DNA from: Alistipes sp.
GTDB lineage: Bacteria > Bacteroidota > Bacteroidia > Bacteroidales > Rikenellaceae
Reading direction: 5' to 3'
Length of the DNA stretch: 42,990 bases
Assembly (NCBI GenBank): GCA_031285405.1
Contig: JAITWH010000006.1
Span: forward strand, 1 to 42,990
This document shows, one piece after another, positions 7,637-15,584 of the stretch. Every line of letters begins with the position of its first letter. Within the stretch, counting starts at the first letter, position 1. The notes under the pieces were generated by a model. That model made no database searches. It was not told the DNA's origin and saw only the letters and a list, made by a program, of their open reading frames with translations. Made by a program: the position numbers and the translations under genes.

Positions 7637-8818
7637 ATGTGTCTCATGGGACGGTTTGGGGGTTTGCTCTCGGTTTGCATACTCGCGGCGTGCGGGCAAG
7701 GCGGCGGTGACTATGTCGACGGGGTGATTGTTTTCGACAACTCGATCGACTATCCCGTGCTTGACCTGCGCTTTAGTGATGTTGCGGAGGTTACTTATGT
7801 TCCTCTTAAGGGGGTGGATGAGGGGTATCTTCTCGGCTCCATGTATCAGTATGGCAACGAAATATCCATAGACGAAGATGATATATATATCCGTCAGGAG
7901 AATGGAGGCATCTATGTGTTCGACAGGTTGGGTAACCCTCTGCGAAAACTTGACAGAAGGGGGCGAGGCCTCGGGGAGTGGGGGCAGGGTAATTTCAATT
8001 TTTGGGTCGAGCCGGAGAGTAATTCGGTCTATGTACAGGGTATGCTGGGTGTTTTTGAGTACGATGACGCCGCATCATTCGATTTTAAACGAGGTGGGAG
8101 TCCTGAGTTTATGTCATCTGTGCCTCGTATTGCTCCGCTGAATCGCGACTATGTGATATTGCACTACCGACACGAGAGTCGAAACGCACCTAATCCCATA
8201 CCTTTTTCTCTTATGTCGACGTCGGATTGGGAAATGGAGCCGTTGCCCGTCAGATTGGAGAGGCCATATATGCCCGACCCGGATTGGGTCATGCGTAATT
8301 CGACAATGGTGCAGGGCCGCGAGGGGGTGTTCTTGTGCAGTATGCGCAGCGACACTATCTCGTGGATCAGCAGGGAGACGATGGAGGTGTCGCCCCGTAT
8401 GGTCGACAAATCCAAATATCCGCGACAAGAACTCTATGGGCACGAAATCATGGCTCTTCCCTCGTTCGAGACGGAGCGATACCTCTTTTTCAGCATCGTT
8501 TTTTGGCCACCCTACTATCCGAACATGGAGAGACGAGGGTTTGTTTTCGATAAAGGGAGAGAAAAGATATTCAGTCTGCCGCAGACGGAGGAGTGGCGAT
8601 ATTTCCCCGCGCAGGACCCCAGACTGTACGATCTTGGGTTGCATGAGCATTGGCTTACGGTCTGGAACACGACGCTCAACAGGGATTACGGAGCGGTGCT
8701 TTTTCAGGCGATACATCTGATAGATAATATGGACATCCTGCCGCCGGGGCTCAAGGAGATTGCCGCTACTCTTGAGGAGGGGAATAATCCGGTTTTGGCG
8801 GTGATAAGGCTTAAGTAG
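7637..8818 (+). CDS. 6-bladed beta-propeller lipoprotein
   Basis: A 393-residue secreted lipoprotein: hydrophobic signal followed by lipobox ILAAC at about residue 19. The body matches the 6-bladed beta-propeller (BF3164-like) lipoproteins common in gut Bacteroidales, with the typical opening YPVLDLRFSDVAEVTYVPLKG, then IYIRQENGGIYVFDRLGNPLRKLDRRGRG, a strand pattern repeating about every 50-60 residues, and NTTLNRDYGAVLFQAIHLID near the end. Function is unknown; ligand binding at the cell surface is likely for the family. It stands alone, with a TATTTTTG box directly upstream. Either ATG (7637 or 7646) would give a usable signal peptide. Confidence 0.8.
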   Translation: MCLMGRFGGLLSVCILAACGQGGGDYVDGVIVFDNSIDYPVLDLRFSDVAEVTYVPLKGVDEGYLLGSMYQYGNEISIDEDDIYIRQENGGIYVFDRLGNPLRKLDRRGRGLGEWGQGNFNFWVEPESNSVYVQGMLGVFEYDDAASFDFKRGGSPEFMSSVPRIAPLNRDYVILHYRHESRNAPNPIPFSLMSTSDWEMEPLPVRLERPYMPDPDWVMRNSTMVQGREGVFLCSMRSDTISWISRETMEVSPRMVDKSKYPRQELYGHEIMALPSFETERYLFFSIVFWPPYYPNMERRGFVFDKGREKIFSLPQTEEWRYFPAQDPRLYDLGLHEHWLTVWNTTLNRDYGAVLFQAIHLIDNMDILPPGLKEIAATLEEGNNPVLAVIRLK

Positions 8819-8861
8819 AGCTCGGACGAGCGTTGTGAAGCTTGCGCGCGTTTAGGGGTGG

Positions 8862-9353
8862 TCAGCGGGGCCATTCGCCTACTTCGACGTTGGCGATGGT
8901 GCCGCGGTCGAGGGTTAGGCGTACGGCGGTGCGCACGGTGTGGATGCCGCGGAGGCCTGCCGCCCCCGGGTTGATGCAGAGGGTGTCGTGCGTCTGCTCG
9001 CGGAAAATTTTGAGGATGTGGGTGTGGCCGAAGACGAAGATGTCGGGCCGACGGACGGCGATGATCTCAGAGGCGCGCGGACGGCCCGGGCCGGCGTATC
9101 CGCCGATGTGGGTCATGAGCACCTTGGCACCCTCGCACTCGAAGTACAGATATTCGGGGAACTCGCGGCGTGTGGCGTCGCCGTCGATGTTGCCTCGCAC
9201 GGCCCTCAGGGGCTTCAGGGCGGCGATGCTGTCGGCAAGTTCGAGTGAGCCGATGTCGCCGGCGTGCCAGATCTCGTCGACGTCGGAGAGGAACTCTCGC
9301 AGGGGTTCGTCGAACGTGCCGTGGGTGTCGGATATTATGCCGATGCGCTTCAT
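8862..9353 (-). CDS. YfcE/MJ0936-type metallophosphoesterase
   Basis: A 163-residue calcineurin-like phosphodiesterase. All metal-site motifs are present: SDTHG (residues 8-12), HAGDIG, RGNIDGD, LMTHIGGY and FVFGHTHI. The single-domain size matches the YfcE family, which hydrolyses small phosphodiesters in vitro; the natural substrate is not known. It has its own transcription unit, with its start facing the tRNA-Lys promoter on the other strand. Its 3' end is followed by the end of the propeller gene running towards it. Confidence 0.92.
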   Translation of the reverse strand: MKRIGIISDTHGTFDEPLREFLSDVDEIWHAGDIGSLELADSIAALKPLRAVRGNIDGDATRREFPEYLYFECEGAKVLMTHIGGYAGPGRPRASEIIAVRRPDIFVFGHTHILKIFREQTHDTLCINPGAAGLRGIHTVRTAVRLTLDRGTIANVEVGEWPR

Positions 9354-9409
9354 TGTGGGCGAAAGTACGATTTTTTTCTGTTTTTAATTCTTTGTTCTCG
9401 ATTTTTGAT

Positions 9410-9417
9410 TATCTTTG
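9410..9417 (+). promoter_or_regulatory. tRNA-Lys promoter -7 box
   Basis: TATCTTTG lies 38 nt before the mature tRNA. A TTTG at 9391-9394 is closer than the usual 19-21 nt, so the -33 element is uncertain. Confidence 0.55.
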
Positions 9418-9455
9418 CACCCTCTTTCGCGAGGAATGGCGCGCGACGGAGAGAC

Positions 9456-9528
9456 GCTTCCCTAGCTCAGTTGGTAGAGCACGACACTCTTAATGTTGGG
9501 GTCCAGGGTTCGAGCCCCTGGGGGAGCA
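9456..9528 (+). tRNA. tRNA-Lys (anticodon CTT)
   Basis: The cloverleaf folds completely. Acceptor GCTTCCC pairs with GGGGAGC (one T-G wobble). The anticodon stem is CGACA/TGTTG with loop CTCTTAA, giving anticodon CTT. The T stem is CAGGG/CCCTG with loop TTCGAGC, and the variable loop is GGGTC. The discriminator is A and CCA is not encoded. The last 22 nt including the next base (9508-9529) recur exactly at 9610-9631. Confidence 0.95.
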
Positions 9529-9532
9529 CTTG

Positions 9533-9563
9533 AAGGCAGTCCATGATCGGATTGCCTTTTTTT
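9533..9563 (+). terminator. tRNA terminator, copy 1
   Basis: A 10-bp stem starting AAGGCA and ending TGCCTT, a 6-nt loop, then a run of seven T. Confidence 0.8.
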
Positions 9564-9564
9564 G

Positions 9565-9665
9565 TCGGGGCTCGAACCCTGATAAATTTCGTCGGCGGCC
9601 TCGCCGACAGTTCGAGCCCCTGGGGGAGCACAAGAAGGCAGTCAGATTACTGATTGCCTTTTTTT
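9565..9665 (+). repeat. Duplicated tRNA-Lys 3' end with second terminator
   Basis: Positions 9610-9631 repeat 22 bases of the tRNA T-arm and acceptor exactly. They are followed by a second AAGGCA...TGCCTT terminator (9635-9665) whose inner stem pairs differ from copy 1 (CA/TG instead of CC/GG). Upstream, GGGGCTCGAAC (9567-9577) is the inverse of GTTCGAGCCCC (9610-9620), and GTCGGCG/CGCCGAC forms an inner stem, so a cruciform is possible. This could be an att scar from an integrated element or the remnant of a decayed tandem tRNA. Confidence 0.75.
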
Positions 9666-9729
9666 ATTTGGGGGCTTGGGACGAGAAGCGGGGGCTTGGG
9701 GCGAGGGGTGGAGCGCATAACAAAACCGC

Positions 9730-9760
9730 AGCAGCTACGTTAATCGTGGCTGCTTTTTTT
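9730..9760 (+). terminator. Additional intrinsic terminator
   Basis: AGCAGCTACG and CGTGGCTGCT form a 10-bp stem with one T-G pair and loop TTAAT, followed by six or more T. No gene is recognisable between 9666 and this site. The rest of 9761-10064 holds no supported gene apart from a short palindrome before the sigma gene. Confidence 0.65.
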
Positions 9761-9857
9761 GTGTGCCGTGTTGCCGAGTGTGGCCCTGAGGGGGCTGTGA
9801 GGCTGGGTGGCAGGTGTTCGTGTGTGGAAAAGCGTGCGAGTTCAGTGAATTTCAGAT

Positions 9858-9874
9858 AATAGTTCTAAACTATT
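9858..9874. promoter_or_regulatory. Palindrome upstream of the ECF sigma gene
   Basis: AATAGTT-CTA-AACTATT is a perfect 7-bp inverted repeat with a 3-nt centre, followed within 20 nt by TTATTTTGC, a weak -7-like box. It is a possible operator; only its position supports this. Confidence 0.35.
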
Positions 9875-10064
9875 TTTATATTTATTTTGCGAAACAGTGA
9901 GTATAAAAACGACATATCGCAGTCTTGTTACACAAGCGGTCGAAAGGGACGGTCGGAAACGAGCGCCCCACGAGCGGCGCGACGACTATCGTGAACACCC
10001 GAACGAAAAACATAAACACCTGAACATCAGCTACAAACCGAAGACAACAGCTACAAAACCAGCA

Positions 10065-10694
10065 ATGGCAAGATCATCACAGGCAATGGAAGACACCATG
10101 GTCCGCGAGAGGTTTCTCTCGGGCGATGACGAGGTGTATGCCTGGCTGTACCGTAAATATGTGAACGAGTTGTTCTCTTACGGTATGCGTCTCGCCCACG
10201 ACAGCGAGCTGGTCAAGGATTGCATCCACGACGTGTTCGTGAAGCTCTATGGTCGTCGGTCGGCGTTGGCGGAGGTGTCGCGGGTGAGGCTGTACCTATT
10301 AATAAGTCTGCGCAACGAGATATACACGGCTCTGAAGAAGAGTAACAAGAGCGGCGCCGTCGAGTGGGACAACTCGACCGAACCGCTATTCAGCGTAGAC
10401 TACACGGCCGAGGAGTCGCTGATCGAGCGAGAGCAGACCGACGAGCGGCAACGCAGGATCAGGCGCGCGCTGAACGCACTGTCGGCGAGGCAGAAAGAGG
10501 TGTTCTACTATCGCTACACGCTGGAGATGAAGCTGCCGGAGATCTGCGAGGTGATGGGCATCAACTACCAGTCGTTGCAGAACCTGATGCAGCGCTCGTT
10601 TCGCAAGGTCAGGGAGACGATCGACGGAGAGACAACAGAAAAAGAGACATCGCTCTCGGGCAGGAAGCGGAATACGGGGGAGGGGGGGGGGTAA
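10065..10694 (+). CDS. ECF RNA polymerase sigma factor (PUL-linked)
   Basis: A 209-residue ECF sigma factor if translation starts at the ATG before ARSSQAME; the frame is open to 9897, but the extra residues are low-complexity and unlike the family, and a start at 10086 is also possible. Region 2 is LFSYGMRLAHDSELVKDCIHDVFVKLY. Region 4 is LSARQKEVFYYRYTLEMKLPEICEVMGINYQSLQNLMQRSFRKVR. It is the first gene of a sigma-FecR-SusC signalling set, so it probably activates the adjacent susC operon when glycan is sensed. The C-terminal Gly codons lie in a run of ten G (10682-10691) just before the stop; slippage would swap the last few residues. Confidence 0.9.
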   Translation: MARSSQAMEDTMVRERFLSGDDEVYAWLYRKYVNELFSYGMRLAHDSELVKDCIHDVFVKLYGRRSALAEVSRVRLYLLISLRNEIYTALKKSNKSGAVEWDNSTEPLFSVDYTAEESLIEREQTDERQRRIRRALNALSARQKEVFYYRYTLEMKLPEICEVMGINYQSLQNLMQRSFRKVRETIDGETTEKETSLSGRKRNTGEGGG

Positions 10695-10725
10695 ATATCT
10701 ATAACTCAATTACTTAGAAAAAAGC

Positions 10726-11937
10726 ATGCACAAGATATCGCGCAACGGCAACAAGAACAGATACACCGCCTACGATCTGCTGCAAGACGATGAGTTCATC
10801 GCCTCGCAGCTGCGTCCGTCCCGTGAGTCGGAGGAGCGCTATCGGGAGATGATCGGGCGCGGGGCGTTGACCGAGGAGGATTTCATGTTCGCGCGCGAGT
10901 TCGTGCTGTCGACCCGCGTGGCTCCCGTCGAGATGTTCGACAAGGAGATGTTCGAGATGTGGGCGGGCATCGAGGTGGCCAACAAGGCGGGCATGCGTCG
11001 GGCCGGAATGCGCCTCAGGATGATATCGCTTGTCTCGGGGGTGGCAGCGACTCTGGCCATGGCGCTGATTGTGGCCGACGGCGCGCTCAAGGACTCCGAG
11101 GCGTTTCCGCCGCTCATGGCCGCCGACGAGGCCCTCGCGGCGGGTGCCGACGTGAAGCTGTACCTCGACGACGAACGGTCGCTCTCTTTCGGTGGCAGCG
11201 AGGTCAATATAGAGTATGACGGCAAGAGCATCACCGTGGGGGGCAACGAGGTGGTGATGGCGGGCGAGCTGGCCGACATCGACGGATCGGACTACCATCA
11301 GTTGGTGGTGCCCAAGGGGAAACGCTCGCGCATGACGCTGCCCGACGGATCGGTGGTGTGGGTGAACGCAGGTTCGAGGATTGCCTTTCCGGGGAAGTTC
11401 GATCGCCGCCGCCGCGAGTTGTATGTCGACGGCAGGGCCTACCTCGAAGTGACTCCCGACAATCGCAGGCCGTTTTCGGTGAAGACAACCCGCATGAGTG
11501 TGGAGGTTCTCGGCACCTCGTTCGACATCGACGCCTACAACGACATCTCGCAGCGGGTGGTGTTGGTCGACGGCAGCGTGAAGGTGCGCGGGGCGGGCGA
11601 CCGCAGCCGCGAGACGGTGTTGGTGCCCGACGAGATGTACTCGCTGAGCAACGGCATCTCGAAGGTGAGCGAGGTCAATGCGCAGCGCCTGGTGTCGTGG
11701 AAGGACGGGCTGCTCTATTACAGCAGCGAGACGCTCGGGGCGATCGCCGCCGACCTGTCGCAGTACTACGGACTGACGATCGTCTGCTCGCGCGAGGCGG
11801 CGCCGATGAGATTTTCGGGCAAGCTCGACCTGAAGGATCGCCTCGAAACGATCCTCGACGGACTCTCTAAAAGCACATCCATAGCCTACGGGCTGAGCGG
11901 AAGCACATATGTGATAACAGACAAACTAAAGTATTAA
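10726..11937 (+). CDS. FecR-family anti-sigma factor
   Basis: A 403-residue inner-membrane anti-sigma regulator. The N-terminal cytoplasmic part (about 1-97) is helical and would bind the sigma factor. One membrane helix follows at about 99-118 (RMISLVSGVAATLAMALIV). The periplasmic FecR domain covers about 185-290, with VVPKGKRSRMTLPDGSVVWVNAGSRI, RELYVDGRAYLEV and VEVLGTSFDIDAY. The C-terminal DUF4974 domain (LSQYYGLTIVCS, MRFSGKLDLKDRLETILDGLS) binds the STN domain of the transporter in this family. It starts 31 nt after the sigma gene and is 133 nt before susC. That order is the standard trans-envelope signalling layout. Confidence 0.92.
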   Translation: MHKISRNGNKNRYTAYDLLQDDEFIASQLRPSRESEERYREMIGRGALTEEDFMFAREFVLSTRVAPVEMFDKEMFEMWAGIEVANKAGMRRAGMRLRMISLVSGVAATLAMALIVADGALKDSEAFPPLMAADEALAAGADVKLYLDDERSLSFGGSEVNIEYDGKSITVGGNEVVMAGELADIDGSDYHQLVVPKGKRSRMTLPDGSVVWVNAGSRIAFPGKFDRRRRELYVDGRAYLEVTPDNRRPFSVKTTRMSVEVLGTSFDIDAYNDISQRVVLVDGSVKVRGAGDRSRETVLVPDEMYSLSNGISKVSEVNAQRLVSWKDGLLYYSSETLGAIAADLSQYYGLTIVCSREAAPMRFSGKLDLKDRLETILDGLSKSTSIAYGLSGSTYVITDKLKY

Positions 11938-12070
11938 CCTAAATTAAAAAAACAAAACCAAGCCAATGTAAAAACAGAGACCCAGGATGAAATTCAACGG
12001 CCCCGACCATCGAGTGACGGCGCGGTCAACTTCTAAACAAACAAAGTCTTAAACACAAAAACACAATGCA

Positions 12071-15000
12071 ATGACAATACACACTTTACGAAGTGCTGCC
12101 AGACGCGTGGCGATCGTTGTTCTGTCGCTGGTGGCAAGCATCGGCATATCCCGTGCGGTATCGGCCAACAGCTACTCCCAGATGACGCGGCTGACGCTCG
12201 AAATGAACGACAAGATCATCACCGAGGTTCTCACAGCGATCGAGGAGCAGAGCGAGTTTATCTTCTTCTATCAGGACGGCACCATCGACAACAACCTTAA
12301 GGTCAGCGTCAACGCCAAAGACGAGACGGTCGACAAAATTCTCGACAAGCTCTTCGCCTCGACCGACAACTCCTATCTGATCAACGACCGTCAGATCTTC
12401 ATCTCGCGTGCCGAGGCCGCTCCCGACGTTACGGGCGCGCAGACGACATCCGCGAGGGCACAGGCTCCGCAGACGAGAACCGTCTCGGGCCGCGTGACCG
12501 ACGAAGCGGGCGAGCCCCTCATCGGCGCCATGGTGTCGGTGAGCGACAATCCGCTGATCGCAACCATCGCCGTGGTCGACGGGGTGTACAACCTCTCCAA
12601 CGTTCCGGCCGGCGCCATGCTGACCGTGCAGTTCCTGGGCTACCTCACCAACGAGGTCTCTTCGGGCACGGGCAACGAGGTCAACATCGTACTCGCGCGC
12701 GACGTTCAGGTTTTGGACGACGTTGTGGTCGTGGGCTATGGCGTTCAGCGCAAGGAGACGCTGACCGGCGCCGTCGCCTCGATCTCGGCCGACGAGATCA
12801 TGACCACCAAGACCGACAACCTGATCAACAACGTGCAGGGTAAGGTTGCGGGTCTGTTCATTCGCCAGCGTACGGGCGAACCGGGAGCCTTCGACAGCGC
12901 GATCAGCGTGCGTGGTTTCGGCCAGCCGATCGTGGTTATCGACGGCGTGGTGCGCAACCGCGGCGACTGGGACAAGAGCGGCGCCAACGAACTCGCACAG
13001 CTCAACTCGGAGGATATCGAGAGCTTCTCGGTTCTGAAGGACGGCGCGGCCGCGATCTACGGTATGAACTCGGCCAACGGTGTGATCATCGTCACCACCA
13101 AGAAGGGTAACTCGGGCAACGCGCGCGTGTCGTACAACGGCATGTTCGGTATGCGAATGCCGACCGGTATGCCCAAGATGGTCGACGCCTACACCTATCG
13201 CGTGATGGAGAACGAGTTCCAGAACAACATCGGAGCGGAGCCCAAATACCCTGCCGATGTCCTCCAGAAATACAGGGACGGAGTTGAAGGTTACACCGAC
13301 CACGACTGGCTCGACATGTACCTCAAGAAGGCGGTTCCCTCGACCAACCACACCCTCTCGGTGAGGGGCGGCAGCGAGAAGGTGGGCTACTACGCCTCGG
13401 TGGGTTACACAAAGGACAACGGCCTCATCAAGAGTAACATCGGTTACGCCGACCGTTTCAACCTCTCGGCCTCGATGAACGCCCAGCTGTTGGACAACCT
13501 CAAGTTGAACTTCAACATCACCGGCCGCGCCGACAAGTCGCAGCGTGAGGGCGAAGCGTTTATCTGGACATACAAGAGCCTCGTGGTCAACGACCGCGGT
13601 GTGGGTCCCTACACCATGGCCAACAACGGCCACCTGTCGTACGTCGGCCCCGAGGGCAAGAACCCCGCGGCGCTCATCGACACCGATCTGGAGGGTTACG
13701 AAAGAAACGAAAACCAGACCGCCTACGCCACCATGGACCTGACCTACACCGCGCCGTTCATCGAAGGATTGAGCGTCAACGTGCTGGGCGCCTACGACAC
13801 AAGGCAGGAGATCGGCTCCACACTCAACCGCAAGCATCAGCTCTATGACTACTACACCGACACTCCCGCCGGTTCGCGCGGATCGGTGGCCTACGAGAGT
13901 CGTTTCCAGCTCTACCACAAGACCTACGGCAAGGTGCAGCTCAACTACAGCCGCACGTTCGGCGACCACACAGTGAACGCCCTCGCCGCGGGTGAAGCCG
14001 CCCAGGAGCGTCGCGACCGTCTGACGGGCCGCCGCACCTACGAGAGCGACTTCTACACATCCGACATCATCGACATGGGCTCTCCCGCCGGCGCTACAAA
14101 CAGCGGTCTGCGCGAGTTCAGAAGATCGGCCGCGTTCCTGGGCCGTGTCAACTACGACTACCGCGGCAAGTACCTGCTGGAAGTTATGGCGCGTTACGAC
14201 GGTAGCTTCCGTTACGCTCCGGGCCGCAGATGGACTCTGCTTCCCTCGGCGAGCGTGGGTTGGAGAATCAGCGAGGAGTCGTTCATGAAGGACAACGTGT
14301 CGTGGATCAACAACCTCAAGTTGCGCGCGTCGTACGGCGAGAGCGGTCTCGACCAGGGCAACCTCTATCAGTATCTGCCGGCCTACACCCAGGCGGGCAA
14401 CCACGGCTACGTATTCAACGACGGGGTTACTCCGGGCTTCTATCCTCCCGGGGTTGTCAACACCAACATGTCGTGGGTTAAGTCGCGCATCATCAACGTG
14501 GGTGTCGACCTGACCGTCGTGAGGAACCTCGACGTGACGATCGAGTGGTACGAACGCCGCCTGACGGGCATCCTCGCCAACCGCGTGGCCACCGCTCCCA
14601 ACACCTTCGGGGCATCGTTCCCGCAGGAGAACCTCAACTCGGAGCGCAACCTCGGTCTCGAACTCGCGATCAACTACCGCGGCACCATCGGCGAAGATTT
14701 CAAGTACACCGTCGGCGGTAACATCTCCTACACCCGCTTCGAGTGGCTGCACCGCGAGCGCGGCAAATTCAACAGCCAGTGGGACAGATGGAAAGAGGTT
14801 AACAACTTCGACCAGAACAGCAATCGCTTCCGTGGCGGCGGCTGGCTCTACGACTGGGACGGACGCTACACCTCGCTGGCCGACTACGAAACGGCTCCGC
14901 TGCAGAACGGTGGCGCGCGCGGCAACACGCGAATGCTGCCCGGTCAGTACCGCATTGTCGACACCAACGGTGACGGCCGCATCAACGGCGACGACGAACA

Positions 15001-15574
15001 GCTGTTGGGCTGGGGCTACGGCGACGTGAACCCGCCGCTGCAGTTCGGTTTCAACGTCGACGGCAGCTACAAGTCGTGGGACTTCAGCCTGCTCTTCCAG
15101 GGTGCGTCGCTCTACGCGTTGAACTATCGCAACAACGACATCTGGGGCTACGGACGCTACCCGACCCTGCACGAAAAGTTCCTCGATCGTTGGCACACGG
15201 CTCCGCAGGCCGACGGCGTGACTCCCCAGAACCCCCTCGATCCCAACTCGCAGTGGATCCCGGGCAAGTATCCTGCCGGTCGCCCCTACAACTACGAGAA
15301 CACGACCGACGCCAACATCACCAACGTGTGGCGCCCCAACGCAACCTACCTGCGTCTGAAGAACATCGAGATCGGCTACACCCTTCCCAAGACTGCGCTC
15401 GACAAGATCGGCATCTCGGGTCTGAGGGTCTACGCCAACGCCACCAACATGCTCACCTTCACCCGCAAGGAGCTGAAGGAGTACGACCCCGAAAAGTGGG
15501 AGAACGAATGGGACGCGGGACTCTCCTACCCCATCATGAAGGCGATCAATTTCGGTATCAACATTAGCTTTTAA
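12071..15574 (+). CDS. SusC/RagA-family TonB-dependent transporter with STN domain
   Basis: A 1167-residue outer-membrane glycan importer. The domains in order are a signal peptide (about 1-32), an STN domain (about 40-112, LEMNDKIITEVLTAIEEQSEF), a carboxypeptidase-like regulatory domain (about 138-215, TVSGRVTDEAGEPLIGA), a plug (about 222-340, VVVGYGVQRKETLTGAVASI, and SVLKDGAAAIYGMNSANGVI) and a beta-barrel ending in FGINISF. The STN domain shows that this transporter also signals, to the FecR protein encoded upstream. An ATG at 12066 reads straight into a stop, so 12071 is the start. susD follows after 10 nt, which supports one operon. Confidence 0.96.
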   Translation: MTIHTLRSAARRVAIVVLSLVASIGISRAVSANSYSQMTRLTLEMNDKIITEVLTAIEEQSEFIFFYQDGTIDNNLKVSVNAKDETVDKILDKLFASTDNSYLINDRQIFISRAEAAPDVTGAQTTSARAQAPQTRTVSGRVTDEAGEPLIGAMVSVSDNPLIATIAVVDGVYNLSNVPAGAMLTVQFLGYLTNEVSSGTGNEVNIVLARDVQVLDDVVVVGYGVQRKETLTGAVASISADEIMTTKTDNLINNVQGKVAGLFIRQRTGEPGAFDSAISVRGFGQPIVVIDGVVRNRGDWDKSGANELAQLNSEDIESFSVLKDGAAAIYGMNSANGVIIVTTKKGNSGNARVSYNGMFGMRMPTGMPKMVDAYTYRVMENEFQNNIGAEPKYPADVLQKYRDGVEGYTDHDWLDMYLKKAVPSTNHTLSVRGGSEKVGYYASVGYTKDNGLIKSNIGYADRFNLSASMNAQLLDNLKLNFNITGRADKSQREGEAFIWTYKSLVVNDRGVGPYTMANNGHLSYVGPEGKNPAALIDTDLEGYERNENQTAYATMDLTYTAPFIEGLSVNVLGAYDTRQEIGSTLNRKHQLYDYYTDTPAGSRGSVAYESRFQLYHKTYGKVQLNYSRTFGDHTVNALAAGEAAQERRDRLTGRRTYESDFYTSDIIDMGSPAGATNSGLREFRRSAAFLGRVNYDYRGKYLLEVMARYDGSFRYAPGRRWTLLPSASVGWRISEESFMKDNVSWINNLKLRASYGESGLDQGNLYQYLPAYTQAGNHGYVFNDGVTPGFYPPGVVNTNMSWVKSRIINVGVDLTVVRNLDVTIEWYERRLTGILANRVATAPNTFGASFPQENLNSERNLGLELAINYRGTIGEDFKYTVGGNISYTRFEWLHRERGKFNSQWDRWKEVNNFDQNSNRFRGGGWLYDWDGRYTSLADYETAPLQNGGARGNTRMLPGQYRIVDTNGDGRINGDDEQLLGWGYGDVNPPLQFGFNVDGSYKSWDFSLLFQGASLYALNYRNNDIWGYGRYPTLHEKFLDRWHTAPQADGVTPQNPLDPNSQWIPGKYPAGRPYNYENTTDANITNVWRPNATYLRLKNIEIGYTLPKTALDKIGISGLRVYANATNMLTFTRKELKEYDPEKWENEWDAGLSYPIMKAINFGINISF

Positions 15575-15584
15575 TTAGACTGTG

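Noticed and set aside
9530-9859. 109-codon frame after tRNA-Lys
   Set aside because: It crosses the duplicated tRNA end and three terminators, and its sequence is low in any protein-like pattern.
12086-15196. A 1036-codon open frame antisense to susC, and similar long frames antisense to susD, the double beta-helix gene and the P-ATPase gene
   Set aside because: They arise from GC-rich codon bias on the opposite strand. They have no promoter, no recognisable domains, and Val/Arg/His-rich low-complexity translations.
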